From Bacillota bacterium (lineage in GTDB: Bacteria > Bacillota_I > Bacilli_A > RFN20 > CAG-826): a stretch of DNA of 17,551 nucleotides. The stretch's first letter is position 1. Every line of letters starts with the position of its first letter. Positions 1 through 7,020 of this stretch are shown here, one piece after another. The notes beneath the pieces were generated by a model. The model did no database searches. It was not told the DNA's origin and saw only the letters and a list, made by a program, of their open reading frames with translations. The DNA is taken from positions 1-17,551 of the forward strand of contig JAEWMX010000011.1 of the NCBI GenBank assembly GCA_023393065.1, written 5' to 3'. Made by a program: the position numbers and the translations under genes.

Positions 1-26
1 GCCTTTTAGATTTGTGCACTGTGCAC

Positions 27-55
27 TATTCATTTAAAATCGCTCGCGTTATAAT
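27..55 (+). promoter_or_regulatory. Probable msmX promoter
   Basis: A perfect TATAAT lies at 50-55. A weak -35 candidate, TATTCA, lies at 27-32 with a 17-base spacer. Just upstream, GTGCACT occurs twice in tandem (14-20 and 21-27), which could be a regulator site but is short. The predicted transcript would start near 62, directly before the GGAGGT ribosome site at 65-70, so the leader is very short. Confidence 0.55.
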
Positions 56-75
56 TTGAATAACGGAGGTATTTT

Positions 76-1341
76 ATGAAAGAAAAAGAAGCGAAAGCAC
101 TAGAAGCCGAAAAATCTTATGTTTCGCTAAAAAACATCAACAAGATTTACGAGAACAAGTTTCAAGCCGTTTATGATTTCAACCTCGAAATCGCCAAAAA
201 AGAATTCGTTGTTTTTGTCGGTCCTTCAGGCTGTGGCAAATCAACGACACTGAGAATGATTGCCGGTCTTGAAGACATTTCGTCCGGAGAATTGTGGATC
301 GACGGCACATACTCTAATGATCGGGCTCCTAAAGACCGCGACATCGCCATGGTCTTTCAAAGCTATGCCCTCTATCCGCACATGACGATTTACGATAACA
401 TGGCATTTGGTCTTAAAATCCGCCGTTTGCCAAAATCAGAAATTGATCGCCGCGTTCACGAAGCGGCACAAATTCTTGAAATCGAGGAGCAATTGGAACG
501 CAAACCAAAAACCCTCTCCGGTGGTCAGCGGCAACGTGCGGCCCTCGGTCGCGCCATCGTCCGTAATGCCAAAGTGTTCTTGATGGACGAACCGCTTTCA
601 AATCTCGATGCCAAATTGCGCGTTCAGATGAGAAGCGAAATCATCAAGCTCCACGAAAGGCTCGGGGCGACGACGATTTACGTCACTCACGACCAAACTG
701 AAGCTATGACAATGGCGACGCGCATCGTCGTCATGAAGGCCGGCTATATTCAACAAGTCGGGACGCCGCTTGAAATCTATAACTATCCTAACAACCTATT
801 CGTCGCTAGCTTTATCGGTTCTCCACCGATGAACTTTATCGATGTCAATTATGAAAAAGGCTCTGTTGTTTTTAATGATGGCAAAAAGATTACTCTCCCT
901 GCCGATATCGTCAAAGCCCATGATGAGTTCTTTGCTAACGCCCTCGTCGAAGGCAATGCCAAATTAGACGAACTTAATAGCAAGCGCGCCGCCAGCGAAG
1001 CGCCTGACGAAGCCCTCGATAAGGAAATCGCTGATTTGCAGGATGCTCTCGCCTCATATAAGGGTTCTCACCGCCTCGTCTTTGGCATTCGTCCAGAAGA
1101 TATTTACGAAGCTTCAGATGAAAATGTTCAGAAATACCCTGGCGAAGTATATAGCACCAAAGTATCGGTTTCCGAACTCCTCGGCCACGAATACTATGTT
1201 CACACCGACTTTGGCGGAACCGACATGGTCTCGAAGATTCCCGCCCATCATCTCATCAGCATTCACGATGATTTGAAACTAGTCTTCAACAAAGAAAAGC
1301 TCCATCTCTTTGATCCGCGTTCAACTAAACGCATTTATTAA
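76..1341 (+). CDS. msmX: ABC transporter ATP-binding protein, MsmX/UgpC/MalK type
   Basis: This is the cytoplasmic ATPase that powers ABC import of oligosaccharides, most likely maltodextrins through the MalEFG proteins encoded on the other strand. All nucleotide-binding motifs are intact: Walker A GPSGCGKST at residues 49-57, Q-loop Gln95, signature LSGGQ at 147-151, Walker B VFLMDEP at 167-173, D-loop SNLD at 175-178 and switch His205. The C-terminal regulatory (TOBE/OB) region has the typical GIRPEDI at 337-343. At 421 residues it is longer than the usual 360-380. The excess is a charged, Ala/Glu/Lys-rich, probably helical insertion at about residues 283-330. The start is supported by GGAGGT at 65-70, five bases before the ATG. 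It has its own promoter and a bidirectional terminator. MsmX-type ATPases can serve several importers, so maltodextrin specificity is inferred from context. Confidence 0.93.
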   Translation: MKEKEAKALEAEKSYVSLKNINKIYENKFQAVYDFNLEIAKKEFVVFVGPSGCGKSTTLRMIAGLEDISSGELWIDGTYSNDRAPKDRDIAMVFQSYALYPHMTIYDNMAFGLKIRRLPKSEIDRRVHEAAQILEIEEQLERKPKTLSGGQRQRAALGRAIVRNAKVFLMDEPLSNLDAKLRVQMRSEIIKLHERLGATTIYVTHDQTEAMTMATRIVVMKAGYIQQVGTPLEIYNYPNNLFVASFIGSPPMNFIDVNYEKGSVVFNDGKKITLPADIVKAHDEFFANALVEGNAKLDELNSKRAASEAPDEALDKEIADLQDALASYKGSHRLVFGIRPEDIYEASDENVQKYPGEVYSTKVSVSELLGHEYYVHTDFGGTDMVSKIPAHHLISIHDDLKLVFNKEKLHLFDPRSTKRIY

Positions 1342-1360
1342 TCGGCGAGATAAAACAGCT

Positions 1361-1400
1361 AAAAAAAGACCGTGAACCTTGCAATTCACGGTCTTTTTTA
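1361..1400. terminator. Bidirectional rho-independent terminator
   Basis: A perfect stem pairs 1361-1376 with 1385-1399 around the loop CCTTGCAA. Its core is GACCGTGAA/TTCACGGTC, and it is flanked by an A-run on the left and a T-run on the right. It therefore works as an intrinsic terminator in both directions, ending msmX from the left and the RDD gene from the right. Confidence 0.93.
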
Positions 1401-1414
1401 TATAAAATTCATCA

Positions 1415-2434
1415 TCAACTTCGTTTAATGGTTTTTGGCGGCATTTGAAAGAAGGGTATTTTAGATCGTTCTTCAGCTGACGTTTTTTCAGCGTAGTAGC
1501 GCTTCTCGTCTTCTTCATTTGCGAATATTTTCGATTGCCTCGCATCGACGACATAAGTTGCCGCGAGCAAATCGTGAATCGCGCGATTGGAGTTTGTCAC
1601 AGTCACGGCTGCGCTCGATATGAATAACGGCATCGCATAGAGGCCGAGCGAAGCGCCGATTTCAAAAAAACCGAAGACAAAGTAGCGAATGACAATCGCT
1701 CCCTTTTTCACTTGGTGACCGGATTTGTTGACAAGAGCTAAGCCGAGGATATATTTGCCAATCGTTTGTCCGTTGCCCAACACGAGGGGAATGATCAAAA
1801 TTGGCGGTATAGCCCCGATGGCCAAGCCAAAACCGCCCCCGATTAAGAAGAGCAAGCCTAAAGGTTTGCGGGCGGCAAGATATTGCTCGCAATTTTCAAA
1901 GTCGTCAATCGCTTGATTGTAGAGGCGAATCCATTCCGCTTGGCGCTCATCAGAGCTAACGCTATCTTTAAAAGCAAAGGTAATCTGCTCTTCACCTGTA
2001 AAATCAAACAAACAATCCTCTTGCCCGCGCTTTAAAACCATATCGTAAAAATCAAATGCGAAACCATATTTGTAAAATGTCGAATCGGCATAGGAGAAGA
2101 GTTTCGAATTATCAGATGGATCTTTGGCTAGCAGATAATAATGAGAGAGGCGGGGAAGATAATGGGAATTGACCTCATCATTGATGTCGCCTTCGAGAAT
2201 GTAAGTCGTCTCCGTCTCGCCATCAGCAATATAGAGGCCAGAAGCTTGTTTTAAACTAAACAAGCGCGTATCGATTTGCCCGCCGACTGTCGTTTGATGA
2301 AAAATTCCATCGACGGCCATATAGGCTAAAAGGCCAATCGCTACGGTCGCTAACAAATCGATGAGCAAAGCCCCGAGGCGCTTTGCAAAAGAAGCCTCGA
2401 CAATGCTCGGATATGGACGTTTGATCTTTTTCAT
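1415..2434 (-). CDS. RDD-family integral membrane protein with large extracytoplasmic loop
   Basis: This 339-residue membrane protein has RDD-family hallmarks. An Arg19...Asp26 pair sits in the first membrane segment (about 18-42), GQTIGKYILGL at 222-232 follows the second (about 192-220), and Arg284 with His287-Asp288 follow the last (about 247-278). Between segments 1 and 2 lies a polar stretch of about 145 residues, predicted to face outward, which is much longer than in typical RDD proteins. The C-terminal tail (about 298-339) is charged and probably cytoplasmic. The start codon overlaps the pullulanase stop as TAATG, so translation is probably coupled. The reading frame ends in TGA followed by two more in-frame TGAs, then the shared terminator. 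RDD proteins have no single agreed function; some are reported as ion exchangers. A role in glucan uptake or envelope function here is only inferred from its position. Confidence 0.85.
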   Translation of the reverse strand: MKKIKRPYPSIVEASFAKRLGALLIDLLATVAIGLLAYMAVDGIFHQTTVGGQIDTRLFSLKQASGLYIADGETETTYILEGDINDEVNSHYLPRLSHYYLLAKDPSDNSKLFSYADSTFYKYGFAFDFYDMVLKRGQEDCLFDFTGEEQITFAFKDSVSSDERQAEWIRLYNQAIDDFENCEQYLAARKPLGLLFLIGGGFGLAIGAIPPILIIPLVLGNGQTIGKYILGLALVNKSGHQVKKGAIVIRYFVFGFFEIGASLGLYAMPLFISSAAVTVTNSNRAIHDLLAATYVVDARQSKIFANEEDEKRYYAEKTSAEERSKIPFFQMPPKTIKRS

Positions 2435-5358
2435 TACAGGCGTTCGACGATGATAACCCGGAAACGCCCCATCGCGACTTGATTGGTCAAAGTCTGACCG
2501 GTTAATAGCCCTTCGCTATCGTAGATGACGCGAGCTTGAACGCCGGTGTTCGACCAGCGGAAAACTTCAGTTGCGGTATCGCTTTCAGAAATGCGAGCGG
2601 TGTAGAAAGAATAGATGGCGCCTGAACTTTGGTAGCCGGTTGAATTAAATTTGTTTTCGCTGGCGATCGAACTCCAGCCAAGTGGCGGATTCATGTCCTG
2701 CCAATAGCGGAAGTTATCTCCAACTTCGGAAGCTGATTTAAGGTGGAGGAAATCACCTTTTTCTCCTAAGCGTAGAGCAATCAGCTCTTTATAGGCATTA
2801 AAGAAGTCAAGCCACTTGATTTTATCGTCCCATTTATAACTATTTGTCTCGTATCCGATGTTGTAGGAATTGCCGCTGTAATACTGACCGTTGAGAATAG
2901 CGTATTCGCCTCCGTGAGTGGCGATAAATTCGCTTGCTATTTCGCTCGTCTCATCAAATGGTTTGCTACGGCCGATTTCATCCCCGCCTTGAAAGAAGGG
3001 AATGCCTTGTCCCGACAAGATGATGGCATTGGCCGTCGTCTGAGCGCGCATCGCCAATTCTTCGTTCCCTCCGAAACTAAATAGCATTTGATCAAAGAGT
3101 GAGAAGTTATCGTGGCTTCCGGCATAGTTAACAGCTTTGCTAGGATTGTTATTATACTTGGAGTCAAATTGACCATTGTCCTCGTAATAGTTGCCGTGAA
3201 TACCAGCTAAAAGCCCTTTAACCCGATTAATGTATGGCTGTTCGTAGTTATCGGCAACGCCTTTATTAACCCAACCCCAATGCTCATTATTTGTGATGTT
3301 GTTACCACCTTTCAAAGCATTGCGTCCTTGATCGTTAAAGGCGCCGATACGCGTGTCTTTGAGGACGCCGCGGTTGACTTTATCGCCGCCGGAATAATCG
3401 CCAAATTTTGCACTCCACGGTTCGCCCCAGATCGTGACATCATCATGTCCGGCATCTTTTAAGGCTTGGTCGAGAGCGATGAGGGTGTCATCGTTTATCA
3501 ACTGCATCAAGTCGAAACGGAAACCTTTGATATTATATTCCTCTATCCAGAAAAGGATTGAATCGATGAGGAATTTGGCAGCCATCGGATTTTCGCTTGC
3601 GAAGACGTTGCCGACTCCCGAGTCGTTATTTAAAGTCCAATCTGAGTTGTAGCGGAAATAGTAGCCAGGAACGATTTTATTGAAATTGGAAGCGCTGGCG
3701 CTGGCGACGTGATTATAGACGACGTCCATGATGACACGAATGTCATGTTCGGCAAATGTTTCAACGACTTGCTTAAATTCTTGAATGCGATATTCGCCGC
3801 GATATGGATTGCTCGCATATGCGCCTTCCAAAGCATTAAAATTTAAAGGGTTATAACCCCAGTTATGCGCTGGGATAATTTCGTTGTACTGATTGTTACC
3901 TTCGTTATCAAGAATCGGATTGCCATCCTCATCAACGATGAGCTCTTGACGCGGGTATTCAAAATTACTCTGATCATAAAACGGCATGATTTGAACGGCG
4001 TTTACGCCTAGTTCTTTAATGTGGTCGAAACCGGTCTTTACCGTCGTCTCACCTTCGGTATAAGTTGTTCCCTCTTCAATGAGGCCGAGGTATTTGCCGC
4101 GATTTTCTTCGGAGCCATTCCATGTTTCATCCCATGTCAAGTCCGCGACGTGCATCTCGTAAACGACGAGATCAGTGGGACTGTCAATTGGCGAGAGTTG
4201 ATTGATTGAGGAATCAAATGTCGCTGTTTCATAGTTTTCGAAATTTATAACTTGGCCGCGTAGACCATTGGCCCCGACGCTTTTTGCGTATGGATCAACG
4301 ATTTCGCTGACCCCGTTCGAGTTAGTGACGCGGTAGGTGTAGAACTTTAAGTTGAGGTCGCCTTGAACGGTGACGCTCCACACGCCCTTCTCACCTAAGA
4401 TCATATCGTGTTTAGCGGTCGGCACATCGCTTAAGACGTCGCCCGTCAAGGTTGATGGTGAGCCGTAATTAAAAAGATGGAGGCGGACGGCCGACGATGT
4501 CGGAGCCCACAATTTAAACATCGTTTGCTGAGGTGTATATGTCGCGCCTAAATCATCGCCGGTATAGGTATAAGCGTCACTAAAAGCTTGACTCTTGTAG
4601 ATGGCGCGTGGCGAAACCGGCTTAATCTTTATTTTTTGATGAGTCGCATATGTCGTGTAGATCTCATACTTTTTGGTGAGGACAGCTTTATTTGACAAAG
4701 TCAATATTTGTGTGGTTTGCGAAGGGACGAAATTTTGTGTTTCCACCCCATCAATATACAAGATAATCGATGTCGGTTCGGCGGTGGAGACGAGTTCCAC
4801 GCGATCAAAATCGAGAAAATCGGCGCTGATGATGCGATCGCCGAGAGCGTCACTGGCTCTTGAATAGTATTCAAGAATGTTGCCATCGCCGATAATTGTG
4901 TAGACGCTTAAAACCCCGTCAACCTGGCCAAAATCGCTAAAACGAATGAAACCATCAGCAGTCTGGAATGACCAGCTATTTCGTGATCGGATAATAATTC
5001 CGAGACCGTGGACAGGAGCAAAAGCCGCGGTGTCGATTCGGCGAACAGCCCAATCGCCTTCGATCAAATCCCAGTCGAGAGCAACCCCGTCGGTGCCGCC
5101 ATCATCCCAAAGCCACAATTGGTAATTTCCTAAATTTTCGCCCATAAAACTAAAATAGATATCGACGAAATTCGGGACTTCGCCAGGAAGAATCGGCGTT
5201 CCGACGATATCGCCACTTTCGCTGTCGCTACCTGATGCTGATGTCGTATCAGTTCCGCTAATATCGTCCGTCGTCCCGCTTGTGTTTGATTGTTCGCAGG
5301 CTCCGAGGACAAAAGTGGCCATGAGAGATAAAGCAAAAAGTATTTTAATTTTTTTCAT
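2434..5358 (-). CDS. pulA: Type I pullulanase, lipoprotein (GH13 with CBM41 and CBM48)
   Basis: A debranching enzyme that hydrolyses alpha-1,6 bonds in pullulan, amylopectin or glycogen-derived dextrins at the outer face of the membrane. The signal peptide ends in lipobox LGAC, with lipidated Cys21, followed by a Ser/Thr/Asp-rich tether to about residue 55. A CBM41-like domain follows (about 64-160, with LWLW at 81-84), then a linking beta domain (about 180-255), a CBM48-like domain (about 262-360) and the GH13 barrel. The pullulanase-specific motif appears as HNWGYNP at 498-504. Catalytic regions are complete: DVVYNH 545-550, GFRFDLMQL 612-620 (nucleophile Asp616), WGEPW 644-648 (acid/base Glu646) and SHDN 748-751 (Asp750). 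An AGAGGAA ribosome site (5366-5372) supports the ATG. The gene follows a terminator and has its own promoter candidate, so it and the coupled RDD gene may form a separate unit. It is a diverged paralogue of the 7021-9810 gene. Confidence 0.94.
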   Translation of the reverse strand: MKKIKILFALSLMATFVLGACEQSNTSGTTDDISGTDTTSASGSDSESGDIVGTPILPGEVPNFVDIYFSFMGENLGNYQLWLWDDGGTDGVALDWDLIEGDWAVRRIDTAAFAPVHGLGIIIRSRNSWSFQTADGFIRFSDFGQVDGVLSVYTIIGDGNILEYYSRASDALGDRIISADFLDFDRVELVSTAEPTSIILYIDGVETQNFVPSQTTQILTLSNKAVLTKKYEIYTTYATHQKIKIKPVSPRAIYKSQAFSDAYTYTGDDLGATYTPQQTMFKLWAPTSSAVRLHLFNYGSPSTLTGDVLSDVPTAKHDMILGEKGVWSVTVQGDLNLKFYTYRVTNSNGVSEIVDPYAKSVGANGLRGQVINFENYETATFDSSINQLSPIDSPTDLVVYEMHVADLTWDETWNGSEENRGKYLGLIEEGTTYTEGETTVKTGFDHIKELGVNAVQIMPFYDQSNFEYPRQELIVDEDGNPILDNEGNNQYNEIIPAHNWGYNPLNFNALEGAYASNPYRGEYRIQEFKQVVETFAEHDIRVIMDVVYNHVASASASNFNKIVPGYYFRYNSDWTLNNDSGVGNVFASENPMAAKFLIDSILFWIEEYNIKGFRFDLMQLINDDTLIALDQALKDAGHDDVTIWGEPWSAKFGDYSGGDKVNRGVLKDTRIGAFNDQGRNALKGGNNITNNEHWGWVNKGVADNYEQPYINRVKGLLAGIHGNYYEDNGQFDSKYNNNPSKAVNYAGSHDNFSLFDQMLFSFGGNEELAMRAQTTANAIILSGQGIPFFQGGDEIGRSKPFDETSEIASEFIATHGGEYAILNGQYYSGNSYNIGYETNSYKWDDKIKWLDFFNAYKELIALRLGEKGDFLHLKSASEVGDNFRYWQDMNPPLGWSSIASENKFNSTGYQSSGAIYSFYTARISESDTATEVFRWSNTGVQARVIYDSEGLLTGQTLTNQVAMGRFRVIIVERL

Positions 5359-5384
5359 GCGATAATTCCTCTTTTAACAATTTT

Positions 5385-5425
5385 ATCATAACAATTAATT
5401 GTTTAAATATATAACATTTGTCAAA
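5385..5425 (-). promoter_or_regulatory. Candidate pulA promoter with extended -10
   Basis: On the minus strand the sequence TGTTATGAT gives an extended -10 (TGn plus TATGAT, -10 at 5385-5390). A perfect TTGACA lies further upstream (5420-5425), but 29 bases from that -10, which is too far to pair with it. The extended -10 may act with a weak -35, or the TTGACA may belong to a second start. The region lies between the terminator of the upstream lipoprotein gene and the pulA ribosome site. Confidence 0.45.
5390..5403. promoter_or_regulatory. Perfect 14-base palindrome, possible operator
   Basis: AACAATTAATTGTT is fully self-complementary and abuts the candidate -10 of pulA, where a bound repressor would block transcription. 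Similar CAATT/AATTG half-sites occur in the promoter of the upstream lipoprotein gene. AT-rich palindromes are not rare in intergenic DNA, so the operator role is inferred. Confidence 0.4.
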
Positions 5426-5430
5426 AGAAT

Positions 5431-5460
5431 AGAAAAAAGACCTGCTTTATGCAGGCCTTT
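5431..5460 (-). terminator. Rho-independent terminator after the 462-residue lipoprotein gene
   Basis: Read on the minus strand, AAAGGCCTGC (5460-5451) pairs with GCAGGTCTTT (5445-5436), with one G-T pair, around a five-base loop. A T-run (5438-5433) follows. It lies 33 bases past the stop of the lipoprotein gene and separates it from pulA. Confidence 0.85.
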
Positions 5461-5492
5461 AAAACCCTTTTTAGGAAAAGTTTGTTTTGTTG

Positions 5493-6881
5493 TTATTCGC
5501 CGGGAACTGCTGTGACGGTGACTACGCCATTGGCAAATTCGCCAGTTAGGGTATCGAGTTCAACAGCTAATTCAACGACATAATCGCCAGCGGTTTCGAT
5601 AACGAGGTTTCCGCCCTCAGCGTTGCCAAAAGCGACATCCCAGCCACTAACTCCGCCATATTCGCCGAGTTTGACTTTGAATTCGCCAACTAATAAACCA
5701 GTTACGGTTCCGCTAAAAACGAGATCATAAGTAGTGGCGACTTCGACATCGGCAACTCTTGAAGTGAGTGGCAGAGCATCGTGGTCGGCACCCCAGGAAT
5801 CGCCAAATACAGCACCGCGGAGAACCATTTCCATATTCTCGATGGTGAGCATCCAGACACCTTCGGTCTCGATGAGATAGAATGAATAGAAACCATCAAT
5901 CATGACGTTGAGATTACCACCTTCAGTAACCACTTCTTCTTCTACCGTGTTAGTAATTCCGCCATTGGCTGGAAGAACATTATCTTCATGAGAAGCTAAC
6001 TCTTCACCCCAAGTGTTGTCAGTGCGGAGTTTCAAGCCATTTGATCCAGCTGGATCACCGGCTTCTAAATATAGAGCATCATAGTAATAGTAAGCGCCAT
6101 CTTCTTTATAATTAAGAGCGATATCAGGTGTCTCACCCCAACCATTGACGGCGCCGACGATACCCCAATTCTTAATGGCATCAGGATCTGGATCTTGAGT
6201 TACACCTTCACCGACGGCATCGCCGAGTCGCGTGATATAGAGCTCTTGAAGGTCAGTTTCGATGCGAATTTGATAATTGCCTGCCGTAATCATCTGAATG
6301 TTGCTAAAATCAGCTTCCTTAATAATCTCTGCATCGATTTGGTCGGCGGGAATATTAGTCCAGTTATATTCCTCTTCGGCGTTCCAAGCGACATCTGGCT
6401 GCTTGATTTTAAACTTGCCCATGTAGCCGATTTCGACAACGACTTCAAAGAGGTTAGCACCCTCTTCGACTAACTCAAAAACCAAACCTTCTTCTGGAAC
6501 TGCTACTGGATCCCATAAAGCGGCGCCAGGGAAAGCGGTATTCTTAAGATCACCGATAACGTAGAAAGTCCGAGTATCTGGTTCGTATTCTTTACGGAAC
6601 TTGGCGTAAAGATCGATGTCTTCGACGATGAGTGTCTCGCGATCGAACGTGGTCGTGAGATCTGTGGTGGTAAACCAGTCGATGAATTCTTTTCCTTCGA
6701 CGACTGGATCAGCCGGCATTTCGACTGCCGTGCCGTGTTCAACCTCGACTTCTGCATAGAATTTGCCGACAGTGTCTTCGTAAAAGGTGACTGTGTGGGT
6801 GACGACTGGTTCGCCGTTACAACCCGCCAACAGCCCAGCTGCTAAGACTGTGACAAATAGGCCTTTAAACAATTTGTTCAT
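5493..6881 (-). CDS. Lipoprotein with InlB-type repeat and three SusE/X25-like starch-binding modules
   Basis: A 462-residue surface lipoprotein with no catalytic domain. The signal peptide ends in LLAGC, with lipidated Cys21. Residues about 28-96 form an InlB B-repeat (Listeria-Bacteroides repeat; F-I-D-W-F then L-Y-A-K-F). Three similar beta-rich modules follow: A about 104-218, starting TFYVIGDLK; B about 237-349, starting NWGIVGAVNGW, with LKLRTDNTW and GGNLNVMIDG; and C about 352-458, with FKVKLG, WDVAFG and GGNLVIETAG. The VG...GW, FK/LKxR...W and GGN...G-Y pattern resembles starch-binding modules of Bacteroidota SusE/SusF and the X25 modules of some Bacillota amylases. By that resemblance it would hold starch or dextrins at the cell surface. 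AAAGGAGG lies four bases before the ATG. A strong promoter precedes it and a terminator follows it, so it can be expressed alone and at high level. The lipoprotein call is firm; the carbohydrate target rests on motif likeness and neighbours. Confidence 0.75.
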   Translation of the reverse strand: MNKLFKGLFVTVLAAGLLAGCNGEPVVTHTVTFYEDTVGKFYAEVEVEHGTAVEMPADPVVEGKEFIDWFTTTDLTTTFDRETLIVEDIDLYAKFRKEYEPDTRTFYVIGDLKNTAFPGAALWDPVAVPEEGLVFELVEEGANLFEVVVEIGYMGKFKIKQPDVAWNAEEEYNWTNIPADQIDAEIIKEADFSNIQMITAGNYQIRIETDLQELYITRLGDAVGEGVTQDPDPDAIKNWGIVGAVNGWGETPDIALNYKEDGAYYYYDALYLEAGDPAGSNGLKLRTDNTWGEELASHEDNVLPANGGITNTVEEEVVTEGGNLNVMIDGFYSFYLIETEGVWMLTIENMEMVLRGAVFGDSWGADHDALPLTSRVADVEVATTYDLVFSGTVTGLLVGEFKVKLGEYGGVSGWDVAFGNAEGGNLVIETAGDYVVELAVELDTLTGEFANGVVTVTAVPGE

Positions 6882-6932
6882 GTTTCCTCCTTTGTTTTTT
6901 AGGCTCCTAAATAGGTTTTTTCTTCATATACA

Positions 6933-6961
6933 ATTTTACAATTGTAAACAATTGCTGTCAA
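6933..6961 (-). promoter_or_regulatory. Strong promoter of the starch-binding lipoprotein gene
   Basis: On the minus strand a perfect TTGACA (6956-6961) is separated by exactly 17 bases from TAAAAT (6933-6938). The start would fall near 6926, giving a leader of about 45 bases to the ATG at 6881. Its near-consensus form suggests high output, as expected for an abundant surface protein. No clear terminator separates it from the pullulanase gene upstream, so readthrough is also possible. Confidence 0.75.
6935..6954. promoter_or_regulatory. Overlapping palindromes in the promoter spacer, possible operator
   Basis: Two symmetrical elements overlap here: TTTACAATTGTAAA (6935-6948, perfect) and CAATTG-TAAA-CAATTG (6939-6954). 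They fill the spacer and touch the -10 of the lipoprotein promoter, the usual place for a repressor. The TTTAC/GTAAA half-sites also occur at the malE promoter (16140-16144 and 16154-16158), with a wider gap. Confidence 0.45.
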
Positions 6962-7020
6962 CAAAACTTGCCTGTCTCTACCTCCTTGAAATATTTATGT
7001 TACGAATACGCGTTAATGCT

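Noticed and set aside
6980..6987. A perfect AAGGAGGT on the minus strand between the pullulanase and lipoprotein genes
   Set aside because: No start codon lies 5-13 bases downstream, so it cannot serve a gene there.
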